Origin: Photorhabdus khanii NC19 | GTDB taxonomy: Bacteria; Pseudomonadota; Gammaproteobacteria; Enterobacterales; Enterobacteriaceae | Reading direction: 5' to 3' | DNA length: 64,000 nucleotides | Assembly: GCF_000517265.1 (NCBI RefSeq) | Contig: NZ_AYSJ01000017.1 | Location: 166,065 to 230,064, forward strand | Shown here: positions 41,815-52,800 of the stretch, in pieces | Position numbering within the stretch: the stretch's first letter is position 1 | Layout of the letters: each line of letters begins with the position of its first letter | Translations under genes and position numbers: made by a program | Notes under the pieces: generated by a model | Told to the model about the DNA's origin: nothing | What the model saw: only the letters and a program-made list of their open reading frames with translations | The model's database searches: none

Positions 41815-41964
41815 TTATCTCGGCTGCTGAAGAAGTTTGATAGTGCAACTATCTTGTTGTTAGCGAATGAATATTAATTAACAACAAGCTGCAACAATCA
41901 TTCCCTACATTGCTTAATGTTTTCAGTTTGCAAAGATAGGCACGGACGCAATTATGGAAAAAAA

Positions 41965-44100
41965 ATGAGTACTGAGTCACCCCATTCTTCCCCAGAGCTG
42001 GACACCGGCCTGATTTGTCTGGCCATGTTGGCCCGGTTTCACAACATGGCTATATCGACTGAACAACTTTCACACGAATTTTCTACCACTAATCAAGGTG
42101 TTACCCAGCATGAGCTGCTGCTGGCTGCACGGAAGTCGGGGCTGAAAGCCAAGGCTGTGCGTACCACACTTGCCAGGCTTGAGCACACGCCATTGCCCGC
42201 TATTGCTATTGGCCGAGATGGGAAGTTTTTTATTTTAGCTAAGCTGGATCAGGAACAAGCTTTGATTCAGGATCCACGTTCGGCGCGCCCCGAAGTTATC
42301 AGCTTCGAGGGGCTTGAGCAGCGTTGGACTGGGCAGTTGGTGTTGGTGCGTTCCAGTAACGGTCTGTCCGGCGAATCCTCGCGTTTTGATTTCACTTGGT
42401 TCATTCCGGCCATCGTCAAATACCGCAAGTTGTTGGGTGAAGTTTTGTTGGGGTCTTTTGCTTTGCAGCTGTTTGCCTTGGTGACTCCGTTGTTCTTTCA
42501 GGTGGTCATGGACAAAGTACTGGTGCACCACGGCCTAACCACACTGGATGTTGTCGCAGCGGGGTTGCTGGGTATCATGCTGTTCGAGTCGGCCCTGAGC
42601 GGTCTTCGTAGTTACGTGTTTTCCCATACGACCAGCCGTATTGATGTGGAGTTGGGTTCGGGTCTGTTTCGGCATTTAATCAATTTACCGCTGGCTTACT
42701 TCCAGGCCAGGCGCGTCGGTGATTCTGTGGCTCGTGTACGAGAACTGGAAAACATTCGTAGTTTCCTCACTGGCAACGCCATTACGTTGATGATCGATGT
42801 CTTTTTTTCCTTGGTATTCATCGTGGTAATGCTTTTTTACAGTGGCTGGCTGACTCTCATTGTCCTGTTGTCTTTGCCACTCTATGCTCTGGTATCGGCG
42901 TTGGTTACCCCTCTCTTGCGTAAGCGATTACAGGATAGCTTCACACGCAACGCCGAGAACCAGGCATTCCTTGTTGAAACGGTAAATGGCATTGATACCC
43001 TAAAATCAATGGCGGTTGAACCGCAGGCCATCCGCAAGTGGGACAACCAGATGGCGGCTTATATTGCCGCGAGTTTCAAAACACAGGCCTTGTCCACCCT
43101 CGCCAATGAGAGTGTATCGCTTATTGGCAAGTTAGTGACGGTCGCCACACTCTGGCTCGGTGCGCGCCTCGTGATAGACGGGCAGCTGTCGGTGGGGGAA
43201 CTGATCGCATTCAATATGCTGGCCGGCCGTGTCAGCGGCCCTATTATGCGTCTGGCGCAATTGTGGACCAGCTTCCAGCAAACCGGGGTCTCGGTGCAGC
43301 GTCTGGGAGACATCCTCAATTCCCGTACTGAATTGTCTCAGGCTACACGTAGCACGGTACCGCCGCTCAAGGGGCGAATAGAGTTTGATCAGGTGCATTT
43401 TCGTTATCGGACCGATGGCTCTGAGGTGCTGCGCGGAGTTAACCTGGTCATTGGCGCGGGAGAAATCATTGGTGTGGTGGGCCGCTCCGGTTCTGGCAAG
43501 AGCACCCTGACCCGCTTGTTGCAGCGGCTCTATGTTCCGGAGCGCGGACGGGTCATGGTCGATGGCATGGATCTGGCATTGGCTGATGTGTCCTCGCTGC
43601 GCCGGCAGATTGGCGTGGTGTTGCAGGACAATATGCTATTCAACCGCAGCATTCGCGAAAACATTGCCTTGAGTGATCCGGGTGCGCCGCTCGAAGTGGT
43701 CATGCACGCCGCCAGCATGGCTGGAGCCCATGAATTCATCCTTGAACTGCCTGAAGGTTACGACACCATGGTGGGTGAGCACGGCACGTCACTTTCGGGT
43801 GGTCAGCGGCAACGGGTGGCTATTGCCCGAGCTTTGATCGGCAATCCTCGCATTTTGATTTTCGACGAGGCGACCAGTGCGCTGGACTATGAGTCTGAAC
43901 GGGTTGTGCAGCAGAACATGCAAAGCATTTGCAAGGGGCGAACGGTCATCATTATCGCTCATCGGTTGTCCGCTGTACGCGATGCGCATCGCATCCTCGT
44001 GATGGATCGCGGGCAGATCGTCGAACAGGGAACCCACGCCGAGTTATTGGTGCGTCAGGACGGCCATTATTCACGACTGTATCGAATGCAGCAGGGCTGA
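41965..44100 (+). CDS. Type I secretion ABC exporter, HlyB/RtxB family
   Basis: 711 residues from ATG at 41965 (E. coli HlyB 707); an upstream ATG at 41917 is possible. Inner-membrane exporter with an N-terminal C39-like domain (about 10-130) in which the peptidase Cys is replaced (DTGLICLAML where C39 peptidases have DCG), as in HlyB, so it binds but should not cleave its substrate. Membrane domain about 155-430 (FTWFIPAIVKYRK, SRIDVELGSGLFRHL), then the ATPase: Walker A GRSGSGKST, signature LSGGQRQRVAIARAL, Walker B ILIFDEATSALD, H-loop IIIAHRLS. It should pair with the adaptor downstream and a TolC elsewhere to secrete the RTX protein at 46896. Base composition is richer in G+C than the backbone genes. 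Confidence 0.95.
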   Translation: MSTESPHSSPELDTGLICLAMLARFHNMAISTEQLSHEFSTTNQGVTQHELLLAARKSGLKAKAVRTTLARLEHTPLPAIAIGRDGKFFILAKLDQEQALIQDPRSARPEVISFEGLEQRWTGQLVLVRSSNGLSGESSRFDFTWFIPAIVKYRKLLGEVLLGSFALQLFALVTPLFFQVVMDKVLVHHGLTTLDVVAAGLLGIMLFESALSGLRSYVFSHTTSRIDVELGSGLFRHLINLPLAYFQARRVGDSVARVRELENIRSFLTGNAITLMIDVFFSLVFIVVMLFYSGWLTLIVLLSLPLYALVSALVTPLLRKRLQDSFTRNAENQAFLVETVNGIDTLKSMAVEPQAIRKWDNQMAAYIAASFKTQALSTLANESVSLIGKLVTVATLWLGARLVIDGQLSVGELIAFNMLAGRVSGPIMRLAQLWTSFQQTGVSVQRLGDILNSRTELSQATRSTVPPLKGRIEFDQVHFRYRTDGSEVLRGVNLVIGAGEIIGVVGRSGSGKSTLTRLLQRLYVPERGRVMVDGMDLALADVSSLRRQIGVVLQDNMLFNRSIRENIALSDPGAPLEVVMHAASMAGAHEFILELPEGYDTMVGEHGTSLSGGQRQRVAIARALIGNPRILIFDEATSALDYESERVVQQNMQSICKGRTVIIIAHRLSAVRDAHRILVMDRGQIVEQGTHAELLVRQDGHYSRLYRMQQG

Positions 44101-44224
44101 AAGGCTTCCATTTCCCGGAAAAGTACGATGAAAACGGCTAATAACGTAATCAATGGTTAATAACACAGTCAGAGGTAGATGTGACCAAGATAAATATACT
44201 CCGATTCAAGGAAAATAACTTCGC

Positions 44225-45640
44225 ATGAGTGCCACCCTTTCCTTATTGCAGCGCTATCGCCATGCGTGGAGTCAGTCTTGGTGTCAACGTAAAAGTATGG
44301 ATGTGTCGCCGCGACTCGCTCATGAATTGCAGTTTTTACCGACGGCTTTGGAGTTGCAGGAAACACCTGTTCACCCAGCACCGAGAATTTTCATCTGGAG
44401 CATTATGGGTTTCGCCGTATTGGCGTTGCTCTGGGCCTGCATCGGCAAAATCGAGGTAGTGGCTATCGCCCCGGGAAAGGTTGTTCCCAATGGCAAGACC
44501 AAGTTGATTCAATCCAGCGAAACGGCGGTAGTCAGAGCGATCCACGTCAATGACGGTCAAGCGGTGAAAGTCGGCGAGTTGTTGGTCGAACTCGACCCGA
44601 CGGCGGCAAGCGCCGACGTCAGCCGGATCCAGAGCGAGCTGCTGGCTGCTCGTATCGACAGTGCGCGGAGTGCCGCCATGCTTGACGCGATCAATCAGCA
44701 ACAGCCGCCGGCGTCACTGGTAGGGACGATTGCCAACGCCAACCCTGAGCAGGTGCTCAGTACCCAACGCTGGCTTCAAGGACAATACCAGGAATACCGC
44801 AGCAACCTGGAGTTGGTGGACGCAGAAATCCTCCAACGCAGCGCCGAAATCCAGTCTGCTCAGGCTCAGGTGGCTAGCCTGCGACAAACGATACCGATTG
44901 CTACACGATTGGCCGAGGATTACCAACGGTTATTGACGAAACAGTATGTGTCGCGGCATGAATATCTGGAAAAAGAGCAGACGCGGCTGGATCTGCAACG
45001 CCAGTTAAGCGTACAGCTGGCCAGTGTCTTGCAGCACACCGCCGCCCAGGACGAGGCGCGACGTCGGCGTGAGGCTGTTGTTGCACAAAATCGCCGCGCC
45101 ATGCTCGACCTGCAACAGGAAGCCAATCAAAAAGCAGCGATCCGGGTTCAGGAGCTGGCGAAGGCCCGTTACCAGGAAACCCTGACCAGCCTCAAAGCCC
45201 CAGTGGCCGGCACAGTTCAACAACTCGCTATCCATACCGTCGGTGGAGTGGTTACACCGGCTCAATCGCTGATGGTCATCGTCCCCGCAGACCAACAGGT
45301 AGAAGTGGAAGCTATGCTGGAAAACAAGGATGTAGGTTTCGTCCACGTCGGCCAACCGGTCACCGTCAAGGTGGAAACCTTCACTTTCACCAAGTACGGC
45401 ACTGTTGACGGCGAAGTGCTCAATGTGTCGAACGATGCCATCGAGGACGAAAAGCATGGACTCATCTATAGCAGCCGTATTCGCTTGAAGTCTGATCACG
45501 TGCTGGTCAATGGTCAGCGAGTCGCGCTGTCTCCGGGCATGTCGATCACGGCAGAAATAAAAACCGATCAACGTCGGGTGATCGATTACTTCTTGAGCCC
45601 ATTGCAGCAGCATATGGATGAAAGTCTGAGAGAGAGGTAA
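44225..45640 (+). CDS. Type I secretion membrane-fusion protein, HlyD family
   Basis: 471 residues (HlyD 478). A short cytosolic N-terminus with LQFLPTALELQETP, one membrane helix (about 55-78), a lipoyl-like strand (GKVVPNGKTKLIQSSETAVV), a long coiled coil (about 130-320, rich in Q/E/A/R), then the second lipoyl half (LKAPVAGTVQQLAIHTVGGVV) and the beta-barrel domain with the RTX adaptor signature near the end (EDEKHGLIYSSRIRL). Bridges the ABC exporter to an outer-membrane TolC. Lies 124 bases after the exporter on the same strand, so one operon is likely. No tolC-like gene is in the window, as is usual when the housekeeping TolC is used. Confidence 0.95.
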   Translation: MSATLSLLQRYRHAWSQSWCQRKSMDVSPRLAHELQFLPTALELQETPVHPAPRIFIWSIMGFAVLALLWACIGKIEVVAIAPGKVVPNGKTKLIQSSETAVVRAIHVNDGQAVKVGELLVELDPTAASADVSRIQSELLAARIDSARSAAMLDAINQQQPPASLVGTIANANPEQVLSTQRWLQGQYQEYRSNLELVDAEILQRSAEIQSAQAQVASLRQTIPIATRLAEDYQRLLTKQYVSRHEYLEKEQTRLDLQRQLSVQLASVLQHTAAQDEARRRREAVVAQNRRAMLDLQQEANQKAAIRVQELAKARYQETLTSLKAPVAGTVQQLAIHTVGGVVTPAQSLMVIVPADQQVEVEAMLENKDVGFVHVGQPVTVKVETFTFTKYGTVDGEVLNVSNDAIEDEKHGLIYSSRIRLKSDHVLVNGQRVALSPGMSITAEIKTDQRRVIDYFLSPLQQHMDESLRER

Positions 45641-45739
45641 GCGCGCTTTGCCATACTCACCGTTTTCCGCCTTTGAGATAAGTTACCGTTAATAGTCAGG
45701 GATGTTTTTTCGCAGTCTTACTTTGTTTGGAGTGACGTG

Positions 45740-46267
45740 ATGAAGAGATTACAGGTACATGAAATAGTTAAAAGCTGGCACAAAATGATTATTGTTTTGA
45801 GTTGTGCTTGGTTGGTGGCCTGTTCTGAACGCGTTGATATCTGCAAACCGATTGATGTGTCGCATTCTGGGCAATCCGTCGAGATTAATTTTGAACTCAG
45901 TAAGCGCAAGGCCGGGGATTATCAGTTTGCCCTGCTGTTTGCGAAGGGGCGTTCTTATGCTGAAATGGAAAGGCGATTTGAGTTATTCGGGAGTATTGAT
46001 AAGGACGGGGTTACAACCCCCGTTTCGCTTCGTCTGGTTAAAGACGGCAAGGTTTTTTTTGACGAGAAAATAAACGCAGTGGGGCGCGGTTGGGGGCAAT
46101 CCTTCTATTATAAAGAGAGAAGTATAAATACCGCGGTACGCAATATTAAAATACTGGAGTTACTCCCCGGACGTTATTCTGCGGTAATTACTACACTGGA
46201 AGATGTGCCTGCTTTTAATGGTATTCAGAGTTTTGTAGAGCTTGCGTATTTTAATTCGAAGATTTAA
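45740..46267 (+). CDS. DUF5625-like lipoprotein, putative immunity protein (copy 1)
   Basis: 175 residues from ATG at 45740 with GGAG seven bases upstream (GTG at 45737 is the alternative). The signal segment MIIVLSCAWLVAC gives a lipobox Cys, so a periplasm-facing lipoprotein. The body matches the DUF5625 pattern: PIDVSHSGQSVEINFEL, a YQFALLF strand, VSLRLVKDGK, LPGRYSAVITTLEDVPAFNG. This family is often found beside antibacterial toxins as immunity protein (family knowledge, not proven here). It sits between the secretion genes and the toxin gene, and is visibly more A+T-rich than both the transporter genes before it and most of the toxin gene after it. Confidence 0.8.
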   Translation: MKRLQVHEIVKSWHKMIIVLSCAWLVACSERVDICKPIDVSHSGQSVEINFELSKRKAGDYQFALLFAKGRSYAEMERRFELFGSIDKDGVTTPVSLRLVKDGKVFFDEKINAVGRGWGQSFYYKERSINTAVRNIKILELLPGRYSAVITTLEDVPAFNGIQSFVELAYFNSKI

Positions 46268-46325
46268 GAAGATTTAAAATAGTATCAGTATAAACAAAGA
46301 AAATATAAAAATTTGGAGTGACGTG

Positions 46326-46847
46326 ATGAAAGTATTACAGGCTCATGAAAGGTTCAAAAATTGGCGAAACATTATTATTTTTATGAGCTGCACCTTATTA
46401 ATGGCATGTTCTAAATACATTGATATATACAAACCGATTGACGTGTCGAAGTCTGGTCAATCAGTCAAATTTGATTTTGAGATCAGCAAGGAAGGAAATT
46501 ATCAGTTTGCCCTGCTGTTTGATACTGGAGATGATTATGACGAAATGAAAAGGCGGTTTAAGTTGTTCGGGAGTATTTATGAGAGCGGGGTTAAATCCCC
46601 CGTTTCGCTTCGCTTGGTTAGAAACGGACAGATTTTTTTTGACGAAAAAATAAATGCAGGGGGATACGGTTGGGGGCGGGCCTTTTATTATGGAGAGAAA
46701 TTTATAAATACAGCTGCGCGAGAAATCAAAACACTTGAGTTACCCCCCGGGGGTTATTCTGCTGTGATTACCACCCTGGAGGATGTCCCTGCTTTTAATG
46801 GAATTGAGAGTTTTGTCGAATTCACCTATTACGATCCGAAGATTTGA
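46326..46847 (+). CDS. DUF5625-like lipoprotein, putative immunity protein (copy 2)
   Basis: 173 residues from ATG at 46326, a tandem paralogue of the gene before it. Same architecture: lipobox FMSCTLLMACS, PIDVSKSGQSVKFDFEIS, YQFALLFD, VSLRLVRNGQIFFDEKIN, PPGGYSAVITTLEDVPAFNG. The duplication includes the ribosome-binding site (TTGGAGTGACGTGATGA precedes both copies). Divergence between copies is spread over the whole length, so the duplication is not very recent. Probably protects against the toxin encoded 48 bases downstream, or against variants of it. Confidence 0.8.
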   Translation: MKVLQAHERFKNWRNIIIFMSCTLLMACSKYIDIYKPIDVSKSGQSVKFDFEISKEGNYQFALLFDTGDDYDEMKRRFKLFGSIYESGVKSPVSLRLVRNGQIFFDEKINAGGYGWGRAFYYGEKFINTAAREIKTLELPPGGYSAVITTLEDVPAFNGIESFVEFTYYDPKI

Positions 46848-46895
46848 TTTCTATAGAAAAACAAAAAGAAATAACAAATAGAGGAAATAACAAGT

Positions 46896-49800
46896 ATGGA
46901 AAAGAAATACACTGTAACCTATAAAGTTGCTCCGATGGGGGCTAAGTATGTTTATCAGGAAGATAAGGGTAAGAATAAAGCTGGAGATGTACATTCTTCA
47001 TCCGCCGGTCATATGTGGTATTCAATAAATGACGGGAACGGAAATGAGAAAAGTTACGGATTTGAGTCAAAGCATGGTGAACCGTGGGGTGAAGGGCAAG
47101 TAACGACTCATGATAATGCTGCCTATCAACAGACCTCTTATGAAGTCACCATAGCCTTGACGGAAGATCAATACAACAAGTTAAGTGAATTTTCAGGTAA
47201 CCCAAAGATAGGTAGATTTAGGGTTAAAGAATACAGTGTGAACAGCAACAGTTGCGTAGATTTCGTGTTTTTCTCATTAACATCCATTGGATACAATACG
47301 CATGGTATGCAAGGAAATCAGTTTCCCGTAAATAACATTATTCCTTTGAGTAATATGTTAAAATATAATGGAGCTGAAATTATTCGTAACAATCTGGTTC
47401 GTGATGGTAAGTATTATGAATATCATGAGGCAAGAGATGTTATTAAAACTTTATGGTTGACCCCAGATGAGAATAAGAGCGTCTCCCCACCATCGACAAA
47501 CTTGATTAATATTGATATCAAGTCCTCTCCACAGCCCCAGAAACATATTCAGGGTGAAAACAAAGCGCAGCAGGATGTTGCCAACGGTTATATTCAAAAT
47601 TCAGCGACCCATAAAATCTTCACTTCTTCGGGCATTCTTGACAAAACCGACTTTGTTTCAACACAGATGGCTAGCCTTGCCACCGGTGGCATTCGTCCCG
47701 GTGAAATGCAGCTTGACCCCAATGTTCGGCCCAACACTTATTTGTCGGAGTTCTACAAGCCTTTCTACCAACCCGGGGACACTAGCAAGCTGGACTTTGG
47801 CCTGCGCAATGCCGTGACGTTGAACGGCTTATCGGCGATGACGACGTTCAACACCTATGTTGACCCGCTGTTATTGGATTTGAGTGGCAATGGTGTGCAC
47901 ATGACCGACATCGGTGATGGCGTACTGTTCGATATGGACAACAGTGGTACGCTCAAGCGTAGCGGTTGGGCAGATAGCAATACCGGAATACTGGTGATCG
48001 ACGATGGTAGCGGTCAGATAAAAAATGCCAGTCAGATGTTCTCCGAGTACTACAGTGGTAAGGCCGGAATAAACGGAGCCGCTGGCGAAAAAAAATTCAA
48101 GGATGGTTTTGGTGCCTTAGCCAGTGAAGATGCCAACAAGGATGGAGTGATTGATGAACGTGATCCGATCTGGAGCCAGTTGCGGGTTTGGGTCGACAGC
48201 ACCCACGATGCAAAAGTCGATGCGGGCGAACTCAAAACACTGGCGGAATTGGGTATTACCCAGATAAACGTCCGGGCTTTGGACAAAACAGAAGTGCGTG
48301 ATGGGAATAAGGTCGTTGCCAGTGGGTCGTTTACTATCAATGGTAAAACTCAGGAAATGCTGGCCGTCGATTTTCTTGGTGATACTGTTAGCAACACCCT
48401 GAGTACTCAGGGTGTTGGCACGAAAGTGACTTCCACCACCAAAGGTATCACTACCACGGCTTATGCCAGTCAGAGTAACACAGATGAAACCCTAAATGCT
48501 GAGCAACTGGGAGTAAGCAATCTGTATGGTGGCAGTGGCAATGATACGTTGATTGCGGCAAAAACCGGTAGTTGGCTGGTCGGGGGTGCAGGGAGCAATA
48601 CCTATGTTGGCGGTGCCGGCGATGACGTTTTTGTCATCAGCGCTTCTGACGATACGAAAAACATTCACGGCAATGGGGGGCACAATACGGCGATCATTGT
48701 CGGCAAAAAAGGTATGGAGCTGAACATGGCTCAAGCCGGTTTAACTATCGCCCAAGGCGGTAGCGGCAGTGATGTCATCAGAAGCGGTGGAGCCAATGGT
48801 GTCTTTATCAAAGGAGGCTCCGGCGATTCGGTTCTGGTCGGTGGAATGGGTAACGACGTCTTGGTCGGCGGCAGTGGGCACAATACCATCATTGGTGGCA
48901 CTGGTAAGTCGGTTATCTATGCCGGTCCTCAGGGTGACGCAATTTACGCCTCCGAAGGCGGCAGTATCATTCACGCAGGCGGTGGCAGCGATAAGATTTT
49001 CGGCGGCTTGGGTGACGACGTTATCGAAGTGGGTCACGGCAATGCAACGATTGATGGGGACGGCGGGGTCAACATAGTCAGCCTACACGGTAACCACGGC
49101 GATTATCGAATCACCCGCACCGACAGTGGGTATGAAGTGGCCGACAAGGTCGCTGGGCGTGACGGCACGGTGACGCTGAAAAATATCCAAAAACTCAATT
49201 TTTCGGATATTTCGGCTGTTGATTTACAAATACCCAATGCTATGCCTGTCGAGGATGTCCTCACCCACGACAAGGACGGCAAGGTTTTTGATCGTACTCA
49301 GCCTCATCTGATTTCCGCAGAGAGCCTGCTGACCAACGATCAACATCTTAACAGTCAGGGAGCTTTGCGCATTGCCAATGTTGGGGATGCGATAGGCGGC
49401 ACGGTCAGCCTCACAAACCAAGGCGATGTTTTGTTCACTCCAGACCCACATTACACGGGCCTGATTAGCTTCAAATACGGCGTAACCGATGCAGCCGGTA
49501 ATCCTTCGGCATCAGTAGTAGACCTGAACAGCGGGCAGACAGCGCCGATGCGTGCTGCTGTCACGCTACTGACTCCGGAAGTTCCTCTCGATCCATTGGC
49601 TGCTCAGCAATGGTATCTGAGCGATGCCAACATTCTGCCGGTCTGGAAGGACTACACCGGCAAGGGGGTACGAATTGGTCAGTTCGAGCCGGGCGGTAAG
49701 TTTGCCACCGCGCCTGAAATATTTGATATCAATCACCCCGACCTTGCGGCGAATGTCGACAAAGCTTGGTTGCAGACTCAACAAACCAATGGCACCTTGC

Positions 49801-52800
49801 CGAACGTGGTCTCCAACCACGCGACAATGGTGGCGGGTGTGATGGTCGCGGCGAAAAATAATGCAGGGGGCGTAGGAGTTGCCCATGATGCTACGTTGGG
49901 TGGCTATTATCTGGCCAATGACGGTGCCGATCTGGCGGGACTGGGGCATATGGTCAGTTTTGACGTTGCCAACAATAGCTGGGGATTTACCAACGATTTC
50001 GCACTCAGCAGCTTTCAGGACGGCTCTATAAATACTGCCGCGTCGCTGAGTATGAATGCGCAGTACGCGGCGGCCAATGGTCGTGGCGGATTGGGTACTG
50101 TCATCGTGGCGGCAGGCGGCAACCATCGTGCAGAAGGTGGCAATGCCCAGGGATCGCTGACCAATAACAACCGCTTTTCGGTGGAAGTCGGTGCGATCAA
50201 CGCGCAGGGCGATTTGTCAACTTTGCAGATTGGTTCCTCACCGTTCTCCAACCCGGGAGCCAGCCTGCTGGTTTCGGCACCGGGCAGTAATGTTGTGTCT
50301 ACCAGCCATATGCTGAAAACCGAACGTGGCTCAACTTTCGGCAATGACTACACCAGCATGCAAGGCACCAGCTTTGCCGCTCCGATAGTCTCCGGTGTTA
50401 TTGCGCTGATGCTTGAGGCGAACCCGAACCTGGGCTATCGGGATGTGCAGCAGATCCTTGCCTTATCCGCTCGCAAGATCAACGACCCATCCACCGAATG
50501 GCGCGACAATAAAAGCCACAGCTGGAATGGCGGCGGTATGCATACCAGCAACGATTACGGTTTTGGTCAAGTCGATGCGCGAGCCGCTGTGCGCTTGTCC
50601 GAGGCTTGGATGACTCAAAGCACCGCTGCCAACGAGTACGTCTATAGCGCATCCAGCGGCCTTCTGGGGAAAACCTTGGCCGCGGGTGAGACGCTGACGT
50701 CGTCCATCGCCATGAATGCTGGTCTGAATGTCGAGCATGTCGAGATCGATTTTGACGCCCAGGTAGGCCGTCTTGGCGATCTGACGCTCAAACTGATCTC
50801 TCCCGATGGCACTCAGAGCATATTGCTCAATCGTCAGGGTAAGGTTCCGGACGGCATGCCGGGCGCAAGTGCGACCGATTTGGGTAGCAGCCAGTCGGGG
50901 ACGTTCAAGTACAGCTTTATGTCGACCCATGATTTTGGTGAACGTTCGGTTGGCAACTGGACCCTACAGGTGACCGATTCGAGTTCCGGCTTGCCGGTCA
51001 CGTTAAATGCCTGGTCGCTACGTTTGTACGGCAGCAAGAGCACCCCAGATGACACTTACTTTTACACCGACGAATATATCCAATCGGTGGTCGGGCAGGC
51101 CAACCGCGCGGTGCTGGATGACGCGGTCAATGGCGTGGCGGGTGGGCGTAATACCCTCAATGCGGCGGCTGTTTCGCGGGATACCTCAGTTAACTTGCTG
51201 ACCGGTGTTGCCAGCATTGGCGGCACAGCGTTGACGATAAAGGATCCGTCGAGCATTCAGAACATCATCACTGGTGATGGCAACGATACGTTGGTCGCTG
51301 GTAATGCCGATGCATTGCTTGATGGCGGGCGTGGAAACAACACACTGGCAGGCGGTGCGGGTAAGGACTTCTTTGTGATCCACCGCCGTGAGACAGGCAG
51401 CGATGTTATCAGCAACTTCGAGGCCGCTCGTGGCGAAATCATCGATCTGGTCGGATTTGGTGGAAAAACATTTGCCGATCTACTGCTGACGCAGCAGGGG
51501 GCGGATGTTAAGGTCGATCTGGGTAAGGGGCAAAGTATTGTTCTGAAAAATCAGACAATAGCCGGGATCGGTGCGGCGAACTTCAAGTTTCAGGACACCT
51601 TTATCGCCCCGATGGCTTACACGAGTAGCGACACCTCAACGCTCCAGCCACAAGAAGGCTTGGGAACCGTGATCCTTAAGGGCGGCGGCAAGGGTGTTAT
51701 GCTCACTAGCGATGCTCAGGGTCAGATGAAATTTAGCTTGAATGGGACTATCTATAGTCATGACAGTGCGGCGTCAGACGTTTTTGTGGTGGCAGCCCAA
51801 CCGGGCGTCAAGGACTACAAGAATGCATTACGTGGGTTCCGTCACGGCATTGATAAAATTGATTTGCGTCAAACCGGAATCACTGATTTCAGCCAACTAA
51901 CCATCGCTAAGAGTAATCGTGGCACGATCAACGGTCTGTCACAAATTCATGGCGTTGACGTTACCTTTAATGGGGCCAGCGGTACTGATTCAAACGTGAA
52001 GCTGCTGTATCTCGATACCTTGGATACTTCGCAGGTCGATGCTGCCGATTTCCTCTTTGCGGATCCTTCGCCGGATTTGGTGCCAACGGTCGGGCCAGTG
52101 GTGACGCAATCTCCCGATAAACCGACGGTTACTGTACCGGGCTCATTGACACCCATTATCGACCCCCTTGGTGTTGACAAGCCTTTACCGCTTCCCTCTA
52201 TCGACCTGAAGCCGCTTATTGACTGGGAACCGATTAAAATTCCTTCTATTGATATTGACCGGGAGATGATTAGACTTCCCCCTGTTAAGCTGGAGCCAAT
52301 TAGCTTTCCCGTTCATGACCTAAGGCGCCTTCGTGACTGGATGTCACCTATTGACCGGGAGCCAATTATCATTCCTCCTGTTGAGCTGCACCCAACGCTT
52401 AACGTTCCGAAAATTGAGCCAGCAGTGGAACCTACACCGGTGACCACTGACCTTAATTCTATTACGGTCCAAAAAACTTTTGGCAAGGTTACTTTGGGGG
52501 ACGAGAGCAAGACTATCAATGTGGAAGCTATAAGTGGCAAAGTGGTTGCCGGCAACGGTGATAATAAAGTGAATGTGACGGGACAGGGAGCCTATATCAC
52601 GCTAGGTAATGGTAACAACGTCATTGTCGGCAATGTCGGCAGTCTAACAGTCGGACATGGCAATAATCTTATTACCGACACCGGCACTGGAGCTTTAGCT
52701 CAGGTGAAAGTAGGGGATGGTAATAACCATATCGTGACCAGTAGTACCATGTCGCGAGTGGAAGCCGGGGATGGTAATAACCATATCATGACCAGTGGTA

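Noticed and set aside
41559-41840. A hypothetical protein of 93 codons on the + strand
   Set aside because: It overlaps, in another frame, the region with Tn3 transposase resemblance, has no ribosome site and no family pattern.
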